64,000 nt of DNA, taken from positions 1,197,190,691 to 1,197,254,690 of the forward strand of contig NC_090445.1 of the NCBI RefSeq assembly GCF_031143425.1. Direction: 5' to 3'. The DNA comes from Pleurodeles waltl. Its lineage: Eukaryota > Chordata > Amphibia > Caudata > Salamandridae. Under the pieces are notes generated by a model that ran no database searches, was not told where the DNA came from, and saw only the letters and a program-made list of their open reading frames with translations. Both the position numbers and the translations under genes were made by a program. Below, one piece after another: positions 23,388 to 35,640 of this stretch (position 1 is its first letter; each line of letters starts with the position of its first letter).

Positions 23388-24200
23388 TTTGCTGTGCTCT
23401 GCTGGGTGCAGCTGGCTCCCTTCCCCGGCCCCCCGGGCTGTACTGGCATATGTGAGCTTGTCGGTTGATGCATGTTGTTCCACTTCAACTCTTGTGGGTT
23501 CCAATGGATATTCTTCTCCACTCTCCTGGTATGTGAGGGGGAGCATAAGTGTCTCTGTCACTTGTAATTCCCCACTCCGCCAACCCTGGCCCAATAAGTA
23601 GATCCTGCTAGTTGCTGTGGGGATTTGGGCTCCTGTGCCAGCCACCCAGGAGTTCCTTAGGTACCTCAAGGAGGGACGAAGAGGTGACAGAGAGGTTGCA
23701 GTCCCCCCTACTCGCCCTAGCTTCTCTTGTCCATCAAGGAATTGCTGCCTCTGGTCATTGCAGCTTTTGAGGCCAGTCCACCAGCCTCTCCAAGGGCCCT
23801 CTCTCATGTTTCAGCCTTTGTTGCGATCGCCCCTGGTGCGATCGCCCCAGTTTCCAGGGGCACCTCCCTGCTATGGAGGAGGAGCGTCGTCCCACTGCTG
23901 AAAGGGATAATAAGAATATTTTATTATCTCTTTAGTTTTCCGCTTAGTGAGGGCAGGGCGGGATGGTCCCAGCCACCAATATGTGACCAGGGAGGAGGAG
24001 TGGTATGTGCACTTTTAAGTGCTCATGTCAGTTTGTCCAGCCATCCAAGGCTGGCCAAACTGACTTGTGCACTTAGAGCTCTCAACCCGGCTGTGTTGAG
24101 CTGGGTGGAGACCAAGCGCAGGCTTCCGCTCCCGCTCCCTCCCTGAACAGCATTTCTGCCCGCTCAGCCCAATCCTAGTCCTTTGCTCATGCTGGTAACA
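23150..24200 (-). mobile_element. L1-like LINE relic, leader and start of ORF1
   Basis: On the minus strand a GC-rich leader (about 24200-23390) precedes an ORF1-like start. A 188-codon open frame runs through both (23807-23241). Only its last ~49 residues, from the ATG at 23387, look like ORF1. The element seems truncated on its 3' side near 23150, with no ORF2 or tail visible. The leader boundary at 24200 is approximate. Confidence 0.4.
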
Positions 24201-24320
24201 GCATGACAGAAGCGTCGGGATTGGGTGGGGAGGGAAGGAAGAAAAGAAGAATCGAGACGGCAGGAGTGACGAGAAATACTGAGGGGGCAGGTACGTTTTT
24301 AAATTTTTAAAAATTATTAT
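24020..24320. repeat. Palindrome-rich block
   Basis: Contains a hairpin with arms at 24027-24042 and 24049-24064 (GTCAGTTTGTCCAGCC against its complement, one mismatch), flanked by a wider TGTGCACTT/AAGTGC pairing, and a TCATGCTG/CAGCATGA hairpin at about 24187-24206. It may be a non-autonomous DNA element whose ends I cannot define, and it overlaps the inferred L1 leader. Confidence 0.4.
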
Positions 24321-25314
24321 TGGTTCCCCCAATTTGCTCCCGCACTGCCTTCTGCCCCTCCACCCCTTCCTGGCAGCAGCCATTACTGCCAGTTTCGGTT
24401 GTGACCCAATTTGATCCCCAGCTATCTTGGGGGTGTTTTCCCCTCTCTTCCGGGTCCCACAGTGGTCAGGCGCCCAATCCTCTTTGCTCCCCAGTAGATG
24501 TCCAGGTCCCTTTTGTCGGGACTGCCCTGTGAGTCACTAGGCAGCTGCAACTCTCTCACCTGGCGCAGAAGTGTGGTGTCTGGCCGGTGCAGCCTGTTTC
24601 AGACAGCCTTGGTACCGGTCTCCTGGAATAAGGCTGGAACCAGGTCACATCTCCCCGCCTGTGTTGTTTGGACCTGGGTCTCCCTCCCTGTAGCTTTGCT
24701 TCTGGGCATTGGACCGCCACAGCCCTTTCTCCTGGAACTGCTGCCCGGTAAATAGACGGGCATGACCCTTTACACCGGTGTCACTCCCATAGGACCAAGC
24801 CGGTACCAGGTAGCTCCTCTACTCTGCCTTAACAAGTAGCAAGTGGTCATGTTGCTCGGGTTTCGGCTATGCCCCCACGTATAATATAGTGGACTTTATT
24901 GAATTATAGCCTTGCTAATTAAGTTACCAACATGGATTTCGATCCTGAAAAGTACTGAATTTAAAACACATTTGTCTCTTCTTTGAAAATAAATCTATAA
25001 ATATGTAGAAATAATGATGTGAATTGCTTCAATGTTTTTTTTTATTTAGGGTCTGATTATCAAAAAAAATACACAAGATTGAAACTCAAGTACTCTCTGA
25101 TGTTACTGCGGTAAGGGAGCTGTAGGGAAGCCTTGCATAACCTTATGTCTTGCCACCGAACCCATCACTCCTGGCCTTAGACTCTCCTATGCTACGCAAA
25201 TATAAAAATATTACCTAGCGTGCAGCCATCCATCCACCCACACTACAACTGTGTTGCGAGGCCCCCAGCCAAACGTACAAAAATAAGAAAAAAGTTGGAG
25301 TTTGTAGGAAGCTG
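24321..25314. other. GC-rich then AT-rich non-coding sequence
   Basis: 24321-24900 is GC-rich with several short frames, none recognisable. 24900-25314 is AT-rich. No exon or repeat ends were found. Confidence 0.35.
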
Positions 25315-27517
25315 GCCTGTTGTGTGGTGAACACCTATGGTGTTATCACCTTATACCCTATACCAGGTATCCTCTATTAGTGAGGTGTAGGCAGTGTCTA
25401 GGAAGCCAGGGCTCCCTAGAGGTAGCTTTGGATGAGGAGCCAAGACTTATCTAGGAGACATGCAAAACTTATACCATGCCACTATAGTCACAGAGCACTT
25501 ACACAAATGAAAGAACCACACAGTGTTACAAAAATAAAGGTACTTTGTTTTAGTAACACAAATACTAAAATACTGTATAGGCAATAATCCACTAGAAGGT
25601 GAGTAAACACACTATTATCTACACATTAGAAGTCAGGGATTGGCATAGAAGGCAATAGAAAACAGTGAAATAACAGAAAATAATGGAGACCCTATGGGGA
25701 GACAAAACCATATGCTAAGTAAGTGAAATGCGAAAGTTAGTCCCTCACCCACAGAAGTTGAATCTGTAGAGGGGAGCTGAAGGAACTAGGAACCCCAAAA
25801 GGTAAGTACCAACGTGTTTCCCAGCGACCAAGAGAGAAGAGGTAAATTACCTGTTTCTTCCCCAAACCCACAGGTAAACTTTGGAAAAAGACTATTCCAG
25901 ACCCATGCAAGACTGGAAGAAACTAAAGGTGGATCCTGACAGAAGAGGACCAAGTCCAGCTTGAGTTGAAGGGTCCATTTGGGGCAGGAGCCACTACCCA
26001 CCCTTCTGGAGTTTCAGGACCAGGTCGACGGTGAGGACAAGGAGTCGGCTATGAAGCACAGGAGAAGAGTTCCAGAAGTGATGCAGTTTATGTCCCACGT
26101 CTGAAGAAGAGTTGCAGTCAGTCAGTGGTGTGGAAAAACCACCAACAAGCCTTGGCAAAGGAAAGAGTCATAGATGAAGAGTCACAGAGCTGCTGGGGCC
26201 CAGGACGGTCCAGAGGGACTCAACCTAAGGAGGGGAGTCCCAGGTGACCCTCAGCAGTGAGGACAGTTGGAAGACAAGGAGGCAGCCTCAATAGGCAACT
26301 CACAGGCAGCAGGGAGGCCCACTCAACACAACTGGAGAGGAGTCCCATGTCGCTCCTGAAGATCACTTGTAAGGAGAGCCAACAGGCCTTGGTAGCTGCA
26401 AGAGTCGCAGTGCACAGTGGTACTGTCTTGCAAGGAAAGGCACAGGCTTACTGTCTCCCAAGTTGGACAGCTGGTAGAGAGGACCAAGGGGACCAGTCCA
26501 GACCACCACCTGTGTTGCAGGATCCACGCAGTTCTGGAGGAGAGAGGATCCATGCAGCCGGTCGTCGCTGCAGTTGGTGCCTGCAAATGCAGGGGAGGGA
26601 TTCCTTCATTCCAAGGGAGATTCCTTCTTTCTTCTTGTGTAGGCTGAAGACTCGTCGCTCTCAGAGGATGCACAGCCAGGGAAATGTTGCAGTTGCTGGA
26701 AGGAGGCGGAGAAACAATGTTGCCAACAGGAGTCGTCCCTGGAGTTGCTGCAGATTATCAGTCCCTGGAGGGTCCAGTTGCAGCCCTGGTGGCCAGAAGA
26801 TGAAGTAAACAATGCAGAGGACTCCTGCTGGAATCTTCGATATTGAATCTGAAGACCCATCCTGGAGGGAGACCCTAAATAGCCCAGGAAGAGGGATTGG
26901 TCACCTAGCAGAGTGACCACCTATCAGGAGAAGGCTGTGATGTCACCTGCCTCACCTGGCCACTCAGATGCTCCCAGGAGCCTCTGCCTACCTTTGCTTC
27001 AAGCTGGTGGAATCAAGTGGCCACCCGAAGGAGCTCTGGACACAACCCCTGGGGTGATGATGGACAGGGGAGTGGTCACTCCCCTTTTCATTGTCCAGTT
27101 TCACACCAGAGCAGAGACCGGGGACCCCTGGACTGGTGCAAATCAGTTTATGCAAGGAGGGCACCAAATGTGCCCTTCAAAGCATACCGGGGGCTGGGGA
27201 GGCTACCCCTCCCAAGCCATGTAACTCCTATTTCCAAAGGGAAAGGGTTTTGCCTCCCTGTTCCAAAGGAAATCACCTGTTCTCCCTTCCTCTTCTTGAG
27301 CAGGCTCAGCAGCAGGAGGGCAGAAACCTGTCTGTGGGGTGGCTGCAGCGTGGCTGCCTGGAAAACCCCAGAAGACTGGTAGGAGCAATGCTGGGGGGTC
27401 CTCTAAAAAGCCCCCAGAGTGCATGGAATCATACAACCAATACTGGCAACAATATTGGGGTATGATCTGACATGTTTGATACCAAACATGCTCAGGTTCA
27501 GACATCAGTTCTTTTCT
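25315..27517 (+). mobile_element. LTR-like repeat with TGTAGGAAGCTGG terminus (family member 3)
   Basis: Begins TGTAGGAAGCTGGCCTG at 25315, carries AAAAATAAAGGTACTTTG at about 25532 (polyadenylation-like signal) and then a long body without stable frames. From about 26868 the sequence tracks the reverse complement of 1-965 block by block: GGAGACCCTAAATAGCC, GGAGCTCTGGACAC, GGGGAGTGGTCACTCCCC, then GATCTGACATGTTTG. The homology stops near 27517, where DIRS-like sequence starts, so the 3' end is lost. Open frames such as the 183-codon one at 26257-26808 are not preserved in member 1 and are not called genes. Confidence 0.65.
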
Positions 27518-29311
27518 TTCCGTACCAGCCTACGCGCTGATCCAGAGAAGAGCTACCTACCCCTAGTCATTTTTAGACTAACTGCGACACTTTTGTTGAA
27601 TACTTTTTGACAAGCAAGTTTTGGATGTGTCGAGGGATGTCCCGAAGGACCAGTTTTAAAACCTGTGAGTCCTGTCACCGAATGATATCGTGACAAATCT
27701 GCATTTCGTCTGCCTTTGGTGTCCAGAGTGCGACCCCGACCTTAAGTCGTGCTCCGAGTGTCGGGCCATGAACTTTAAGGCTTTGAGGGAATGGTCCCTG
27801 AAGCTCATGGCAGCCCGACACTTGACTCCGATTTGCTCCTGGTCTCATTCGAGAGGAAGGTCAGGAGACCACTTGCGGAGTCATCACCATTCCTCTTTGT
27901 CCAAGTCATCAGGACAATCGGGTCACAAGAAAAAGAAGTCAAAGGTCAAACGTTCTTCGACTTCATCCCGTCGCTCGGATGCACCCGCCTCCGGAGCCTG
28001 CGTCTGGGTCGACTCCGCACCTCCCCAACTTTCTGGGAACCAGTACCACTCCTGCCCAGCTAAAAGAGTTCTACGAGGCCATGCGCTTCATCTTAGGGCA
28101 GACCGACCTGTCCTCAGCACCTTTGGCCCAGGAGAGTCAGTAAGGGCTCCCTCGGGTTACAGGTCGGCGGCTACGGATCCATTCTTGGATCCGTCCCAAC
28201 GCCTTTTGTGCCAACGTGACCTTCTCCAGCATCAGGACAGACGTTGATACTCCTGACTTCGGTTGGGCCCGCAATCAACTTCAATCCTATACTTATCCCC
28301 GATGACCCGGAGCCAGAAAGGCATTTTTCATGGGATTTCCGGGGCCTAGGGCGGAGCCAGACCCTTCTTTCTATGGGTATGGATATAGGGATAGTGTAGA
28401 GGGGTTTCTTGACCCTTTAGAATAGCAGCTTGACCCTGACATGGACTGGGTTCCGGATTTGGGCGACTCTAGCAGACTAGATAACTCTTCTGACACTGGC
28501 ATGCTTTCTCCTCCTACCGTAGCTACGGAGGGGGGAGCTTCATACTCCATGGTGGTAATAAGGGCTGCTGAAATTTTGGATCTCGAGCTTCCTTCTGTGA
28601 AAGTCAGGACTAACCTCCTGACCAAGGTGATTCAACTTGGGGCTTCCAGTTCGGAACCCCTCCTTCCCTTTAATGAAGCCCTTATGGACATCCTACTGGA
28701 TACCTGCTCCAAAGCCAGCACAGGGGCTTCTGTGAATAGATGGTTGCCCGCTGCCATCAGCCTGCGACAACCAACCCAAAATTCCTGACCCAACATGCTA
28801 CTCCTGAGAGCCTTGTGATCCAGGCTTCTTCATCATCTGGTGCATTCCCTTCCGCTTCCCGGGATAGGGAATCCCAAAGTTATCCAATCTTTTTGAAGAA
28901 AATGTTTTCTTCTGCCAGTCTAGCAGTGCAGTCCGTGAACACGGCATGCCTTTTGGGCTGATACTCCCATACTCTCTGGAATACGGTCATGCAAGTGCTG
29001 CCCCGAGTCCCAGAGGAGGCCCGGGCGGTTCTCTCCCAGGGTGTTACAGATGGGAGAGATGCAGCAAAGTTCATGATCGTTTTGGACCAGATATGACAGA
29101 CTCACTAGGTAGATCAGGTGCATCAACAGTGGCCTTGAGCCACCTTGCCTGGTTGAGGATGTCTGTCTTTTTAGGGAATGTCCAGCAATCTTTAAGGGAC
29201 ATGCTTTTGATGGCACCCGTCTCTTCGGAGACAAAGCAGATGCAGCACTTAAGCGCTTTAAGGACTCTCAGGCTATCTCCTTCAGATCCAAACAACTGTT
29301 GGGCAGTTTAA
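27518..29311 (+). pseudogene. DIRS-like retrotransposon gag relic
   Basis: The region reads through a gag-like protein of the DIRS (tyrosine-recombinase retrotransposon) type known from amphibians. From 27625 it starts MCRGMSRRTSFKTCESCHRM, a Cys-rich segment. A frameshift near 27688 leads to CLWCPECDPDLKSCSECRAM, then a basic Ser/Arg/Lys-rich stretch (27900-28000). Later blocks in other frames include ILDLELPSVKVRTNLLTKVI, SSSEPLLPFNEALMDILLDT and TDSLGRSGASTVALSHLAWL. At least three frameshifts and several stops break it. The homology ends near 29311; no reverse transcriptase, RNase H or recombinase follows, so it is a truncated relic. The family name rests on my recognition of the protein pattern. 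Confidence 0.65.
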
Positions 29312-29689
29312 TTCTTCCATTCCTTGTGAAGGTGTTTGAAACATTTTTATTTAACAGCTACAAACTTCAGTTGAGACTAATAATTTGCTCCACCCTGACC
29401 GGGCCTTTTTTTGAGTTGCCCACAGTACTCAGTTGGTGGTACTTTATGTTCACAACAATTTAAGCCATAGGATAGGTAGAGTACGCACACTCTGGTCCTA
29501 TTGGACCTCTCCACAGCGCATGACAACAATTATGACTATTCTGCTTCAAACATTATAGAACGAGTCCCTGCTCCCCCAGCTCACCTACCTGCTTAACTCG
29601 GAAAGGTGATCTGTCCTTCCCGTAATGGAGGGCCTTGCTGCTGCCTTTGTAGTCTTTGGGCTAGCGATATTACAAAACTGGGTATGCAG
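29312..29689. other. Non-coding sequence
   Basis: No feature recognised; it separates the DIRS-like relic from the L1-like leader. Confidence 0.35.
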
Positions 29690-30039
29690 TGATTATCGCG
29701 GACCTGTGAAGGAGCGATGGTCGCCTATTCACAACTGGCAAGTGCAAAGGCTGGGGGCTGCTGCACGGTGACTTGCCCTGTGGTGGTGACTGACTGGAGA
29801 GCAAACGGTGGTGAGTTTGCTGGTTCAGCATGGCACCAACAGTTCTTCAAAGCTTTCGGTGGAGAGCAGGTGCTGTTACAAATGAGCAGAAACAGCTTCC
29901 TCTGCCGCTAGAAACTATTGCTAGCACCGGGCTGAATCAAGCAGTTAAACCCAGGGGACCCCGCTCAGATAAAGGACCGTCTCTGGCTGAGGCTGCCTGC
30001 ACAGAGGCTGGATTAAACAATACTGTGCAGCGTGTAGGA

Positions 30040-30560
30040 GGATGGTTAATCAACCAATCACTCAGAGTATTTGTAAAGCGCTCTACTCACCTGTGAGGGT
30101 CTCAAGACGCTGAGCGGAGTCGGGCTGCCTTTGCTCGAACAGCCATGTCTTGAGATGTCTCCTGAAGGTAAGTAGGTCCTGTGTCTGATGCAGGAGGATG
30201 GGAAGAGTGCTCCACATCTTGGCGGCTGCCACTGGCGGTCGTTCTGTGGATGCGTGGGACGGTGGCGAGAGCAAGGTCGGCAGAGGGAAGCTGTTGGGTC
30301 AGGGTGTAGAGGAGAGCCGTCTGTTGAGGTATTCTGGCCTGGTGTTGGCCTTGTGAGCATGGGTGAGGAGTTTGAACGTGATTCTCTTGTCGACTGGGAG
30401 CCAGTGTAGGTCTCTCAGGTGGGCTGTGATGTGGGGGGGGGGGATGTTCAGGATATGACAGCAGACATCTTTAAAGCCGGGCAAAATGTTCAGTGACATT
30501 ACCAGGGAGGGGGGCGGCCAGTATGATTTTGTCTTCTCTGAGGGACTGACAGCTAGAAGC
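30040..30560 (-). mobile_element. L2-like LINE 3' fragment inserted in the L1-like leader
   Basis: The minus strand reads the C-terminal end of an L2/CR1-group ORF2: HITAHLRDLHWLPVDKRITF and KLLTHAHKA near 30430-30360, AAAKMWSTLPILLHQTQDLL near 30230-30180, and TFRRHLKTWLFEQ near 30175-30135. The motif LHWLPV..RI.FK is diagnostic for this group. The fragment ends at about 30040 with short TTGATTAACC-like repeats, as in L2 tails. One or two frameshifts occur. L1-like leader sequence lies on both sides, so this copy inserted into the L1 copy. Confidence 0.7.
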
Positions 30561-30879
30561 AGTGAAAGGCGGTGATTCTAATCTAATTGAAGGAACCAAT
30601 GCAGATCGGACAGCTCGGGACTTATATGTGCAGCCGGAAATGTTTCAGATTGGTCCAGGGATACCGATGACTAGCTCGTCACCAGAAGACTTTAATGGGA
30701 GTTATAGTACCTCTGTGTTGGGCATAAGTGAGACAATTTGTGAAAAAAGGGCAAATAAAGCTGGCTCTGGAAAGTTATGAAAAGGGAAGGCGGAGAGGAA
30801 AAAGTCCACAAGTGGGACAAGGGGGATGCAATGGGATTATACATTGACTTAGCAAATTTACACAAAGTTTGATGGGCCC

Positions 30880-31690
30880 ATGCCAAGCTCCTCTTCATGT
30901 CCCTCAGGACCCTTAGAGTCCCCCTCGCTTGACTTAATTTACCGGACAATGATGCAACAGCATGTGCATACTCAAAGCGACAGCAGGAAGGCCAGGATTG
31001 CTAATAAGCAGCTTCAAACATCAGTGAGAATTGCCAAGGTCTGCTCAGAATGGAGAACGTATAACCGCTATTGAGACCCGTGTCACTGCACTAGAGTCCG
31101 ATGTTAGCACTGTTGTGCAGCACTCTGCGATGCATGAATCACAGATTTCAGATATTCAGTGGAAGATGGAGGATTTTATAAATCGGTAGTGCCATAACAA
31201 ACTGTGGATTCTAGAGATTAAAGAAGGAGTGGAAGGCCAAGATATGCTGGCTTACGTAATTAAATTATTTTGATGCGCCTTTTTGGAGCTCGAAAACTGG
31301 AATTGGGAACTTGATATACAGACAGTCCATCGGTTTCCGCTTCTTTTGAAAAAACCAAGAGATGAATCTACTGAAAATCAGAAGCAACCTAGGGTTATCA
31401 TTGTGTACTTTATTATGGCAAGCTGTGTTTGAGAAGGCTTGTCCCGATTCAAAGAGAACCTTTGAGGGGATCTCTTTCTTTTCTCGTTCAGATTATTGCT
31501 ATGCTACTGTGGAGAGACGGTGGCGACTGAGGCAATTGATTTACACCTTTCAGGAGAGCGGGTCGGAAGCCTACTTACTGAACCCTGCCCATTTAAAGAT
31601 CGTGTATAAAGGCACTGTGCGCATGTTTTCATCAGCGATCAATGGACAAGCTAACCTAAACTGTGGACAACGGATAATGTATAAGTGGTA
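30880..31690 (+). pseudogene. L1 ORF1-like relic
   Basis: Coiled-coil-like residues (LESDVSTVVQHSAMHESQIS, near 31090-31150) are followed by LEIKEGVEGQDMLAYVIKLF, which aligns with the start of the ORF1 RNA-recognition domain. PRVIIVYFIMAS-like residues come next, and then a clean C-terminal run from 31490: YCYATVERRWRLRQLIYTFQ, ESGSEAYLLNPAHLKIVYKG. ORF1p binds L1 RNA and is needed for retrotransposition. At least four stops or frameshifts occur before 31460, so no functional protein is made. The 109-codon open frame at 31362-31691 preserves the C-terminal domain best. Confidence 0.65.
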
Positions 31691-32079
31691 GTCACCTAAA
31701 GGGAAATGGGTTGTTTCAGGAGGAAAGGGACCACTTTTTAGTGACTGCATAGGAAGATAAACTGGATCAAAGGCTAAAGGGTTGGATATAGGTGTATTGG
31801 GGGAGGGAGGGGCAAGCAGTCTATCTTGCAGACCTAGCAGTCTGGCAGCCTCATTGCTGGATTGGGGCTGGGTTGGGGGGAGTAGTTTGCCAGGGGTTTG
31901 GGGTGAGGAGTGGGTATGGAGGAACTGATGAGATTGGCGGGGTTGGGGTGGGAGAGCGGTGGGGGCGCACAAAAGGTAAAAGGTTCAAATCCGGTAAATC
32001 CTTACTGACAGCTGACGTGGAGCAGATGTATTTGTATTTTTTTGTTTGGGTGACAGTATATACACTAACATGGCATGAG

Positions 32080-35000
32080 TAAGTAGCTTGCGCATCGCTC
32101 CACTAAATATTTGTGGGTTAAATGACATTTAAAAAAAAAGGCGCTTTGTGGCTGAAAGGCAAAAAATACTCAGGGCAGATATCATTTGTATGCAGGAGAC
32201 ACATATTACAGGCTCCAAGAAACATGTGCTGGAATTTCCCAGCTATGACCTACTGGCCTACAGTAGACAGGGGACAACGACTAAAGGAGCAGTGGTAGTG
32301 ACACGCAATAGATCAGTAGAAATGACAAGGAAATCCACTGACAAATTAGGCCGCTGGGTGATTCTAAAATGCTCAATTGGTAGGGTCAAGTTTACATTAT
32401 GTTCAATTTATGGATCTAACCTGGGCGATCTGGAAATAATTGTTTTTATTAATATTGAATTAGCGGCATGTGCAATGCCGATCATTGTATGTGGGGGTCC
32501 GAATATTTGTATCAATAGCAACTCATCTATCCAGAATCTTGGGTGATACGAGTGGGAAAACCCCGAGTTTTCCATGCAGTTCAGACCCTTGTATTGAGTC
32601 ATGGACTTGTAGATGTTTGGCAGCAATGTAAGGCTCCCGACCCATGTTTTACATTTTTCTCCTTCCCCCACAAGAAACATGTTAAGTTAGATTATTTTTT
32701 AGTATAGAGTGTGGGGGGCTAATGATTGAAAAAGACCCAAGAATTATGTCCGACCATAGCCCCTTAGTGCACAAAGAACATTATCCCAAGACATGGTCAT
32801 TCGACAGGGGGCTACTGTTAGATCAGTAATATATTTAGCACATGAAGAAATAGATACCAGATTTTTGGGAAATTAATTATGGGAGTGCCCCCAGCAATGT
32901 GATCTGGGATGCCCTTAAGGCAGGAATAAGAGGTGAGACTCTCAGTTTTGTTTAAATAAGGAGAAAGTGCACTTCCAACAAATGAATGCAGCTCAGGCAG
33001 AGTTGGTGACACTGGAGTCTCAGATAGTGGCGGTAGTTAGAAATGGTTTATCTTTGCATGAGGTTTTAAACACAATATCCGTGGTGAAGGCTAGATTCAC
33101 CCAATCTTATTTGGAGAGGGTTGCGGTTAAGTTTGAGGTGCGTCACCAGGAATCTTATGAATTCAGTGAAAGGGTCAGCAAATTATTAGCTTTCAGAACA
33201 AGGCAAAAGATGACTTATGGTTCTATTAGCGAAGTCAGGGATAGAAATGGACACTTGGTGAGAGGAAATTCTGCAGGTCTTAGGGTGTTTAGGGAATTTT
33301 ATCAGAACTTATATCAGCAAGATGCCAATACAGCAGAATATGAGAAAAATCAATATCTGGGCAATATCCCCGGTGGGCAGTTGCATGAAGATGAAAGGCG
33401 GCAGCTTGCGGCTCCGATGATCATTGATAAGATTGAAGTAGCATTGAGCTCACTGCCTAGTGGAAAGGCTGCAGGACCAGATAAGATCCCTTTAGAATGT
33501 TTAAGGTATTTGTCTTGGAATTGAGAAACAAGCTTCTCACACTATTTAAGGTTGTTCAAGGTGGCTCTCAAGCCCTCGTATCATGGCTGATAGCGAATAT
33601 TATTGTCTTTTTGAAAAAAGAGTAGGACCCTCTGAAACCTGGCACCTATCGGCCTATCCCTCTAATTTATGGAGGCGCTAAACTCTATGCGAAGGTTCTT
33701 GCCACCAGATTGAGTATGGTGATAAGAAAATTGGTTTCCCCTTGGCAGCACGATTTTATCCCAGGGAAGGGGGGGCTACTGATCATGTCATGCAGGTTAT
33801 AGCTCTGTTTGGTGCAATGTAGGTCCCTAGGGCTCTTATGTCACTGATTTTATTGGATGCTGAGAGAGGTTTTGACTGAGTGACCTGTACTTATTTATAG
33901 ATGGTGCTTCAGAAGAACAACATAGACCCCGGATTTATTGGGGCTATTCAGGTCTTATATAAGAATCCCACTGCAAGATTGCAAATAGCAGGATCGGAAT
34001 CTGAAGCCATCTCAATTTCAAGGGACACACGGCAGGGGTGTCCCTGTTTACCTCTGCTTTTTGCATTATATATTGACCCACTAATCAGAATGTTGTTAAA
34101 CAACAAGTTAATCACTCCAATTGAAATGCCCGTGGTGGATGTCAAAACACTAGCGTACGCAGATGATAACACTGTAGTAACACCAGATCCTGTGACAACA
34201 TTAATAGAGATAGAGAATTTTTTTTTTAAGATTTGTCAAGGTGTCGGGTTATCTGTTAAACAAGGCCAAGTGGCAGATAATGACTAATGAATGGATATGT
34301 TTGGAGGATGAACGGAAGACTGAGCAAGTCAAATATCTGGGATTCAAGTTAATAGCCAGCCTTGATACTATAGTGGAAGATAATCTTGCCCCAGTGTTAG
34401 CTAAGACTAAGAGAGAACTACACTGCATGAATAACTTACATTTTTCGATAGTAGTGTGATGTAATGTTATTAAAAAGTTCTTCCTCCCAAGGGTTCTGTG
34501 TTTCTTGAAGACCATTCCACTGGAATTTGGACAAAACTGGTTCAAAGGAATGGAAGAGATAGTAGTTTTATATGGTCTTTATCCAGTGCTACCAAGGGAG
34601 AGGGGAGGTTGGGCAGTCCCTAATTTCACCTTATACTATTGGGCTGCCTTCTTGCAATGTATTCAAACATGAATTATACCCGATTACTCTGGCAAATCGT
34701 TAGGAAGCCCCTCCGTCCATATAGACAATGATCTGGGGATGCTAATGCTGCCTTTTTTAGAATAGTGCAGCCAAGCTTCTTTAAAAAGGTTAAATATAAA
34801 ACAGTAAGGCCTGCATTCAAATTATGGTGTCAGGTGAAGCGCAGAACAGAAATTGGTTGGTTTAGCTACTATACCCCATTGGGGAAAAACTCAATTCTTC
34901 CTGAGATTTTTTGTCACAATTACTATATAAAAGTGTCACAAGGAGGAACTTGAACATCAGATGATGTTTTTCTTTGACAGACAAACTAAATCTTCCTCGG

Positions 35001-35640
35001 AGACCTGAACGAGGAATTCTCTCTTGATAGTAAGGACTTCTTTAAATTCCTACCGATAAGATATTTCTTGTTACCTGATTCTAGGGAGAGTCCTTGCGAG
35101 GAGAAAGTTGCAGTGATGGAGCTGCTTGAGAGCCCAACAGATTGTAATATAAGTAATCTCTATCAGCCCCTGCTGAACTCTATGCAAGATGATCTGGGGA
35201 AACAAGCAGAGAATTGGAGATGACGAAATGGTTCCAGTGAAACATCGTTTCTAGCTTCTTTGGAAATGGGCCAGCTGGTATTACTCCTAGCTGGGCCACA
35301 AGCTCAGCATTATAAGATGCTATTCAATGTATATCATATCTCAGCCAAAACATCTAAATGGGGAAGGACAGCTGGTGTTACTTACCAACAGTGTAACCGT
35401 GCAAAAGCAAACTTATGCCTTATGTTTTATAGCTGTGACAGGCTTGTAGCACTCAAAACAGATATAACTAAGTTTTTGGCATCTGTCTTGCACCAGGAAG
35501 TTTGTTTAACTCGTATTATTAGGGATAGACGAAGAGGTGTGTGGGGGTCAATCTCAGTGGTTTGTGTTTTTGGCTATGGCTGCGATACGGAGCTGTACTG
35601 CATCAGATTGGCTAAAGCCTGATCCTCCAACTTATTATCA
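32080..35640 (+). pseudogene. L1 ORF2-like endonuclease/reverse transcriptase relic
   Basis: The endonuclease begins near RIAPLNICGLND (32095) and shows ADIICMQETHITG (32177-32215) with its catalytic Glu. The GGDFN motif has decayed to GGPNI (about 32492-32506). The reverse transcriptase shows SSLPSGKAAGPDKIP (33451-33492), a decayed LAPIGLSL for YRPISL, LDAERGFD for motif A (about 33856-33879), RQGCPCLPLLFALYIDPLI for motif B (34030-34086), and an intact AYADD in motif C (about 34151-34165). Later blocks include KYLGFKLIASLDTIVEDNLA (34333-34392) and C-terminal frames up to 35622. Frameshifts and stops near 32546, 33524, 33880 and 34287 kill the frame. The open pieces are 120-185 codons. Confidence 0.7.

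Noticed and set aside
23388..23807. First 140 codons of a 188-codon minus frame as a gene
   Set aside because: Residues upstream of the ATG at 23387 read like GC-rich leader; only the C-terminal part resembles L1 ORF1.
26257..26808. 183-codon plus-strand open frame
   Set aside because: It sits in the body of the LTR-like repeat and I see no matching frame in the homologous element at 1-2652.
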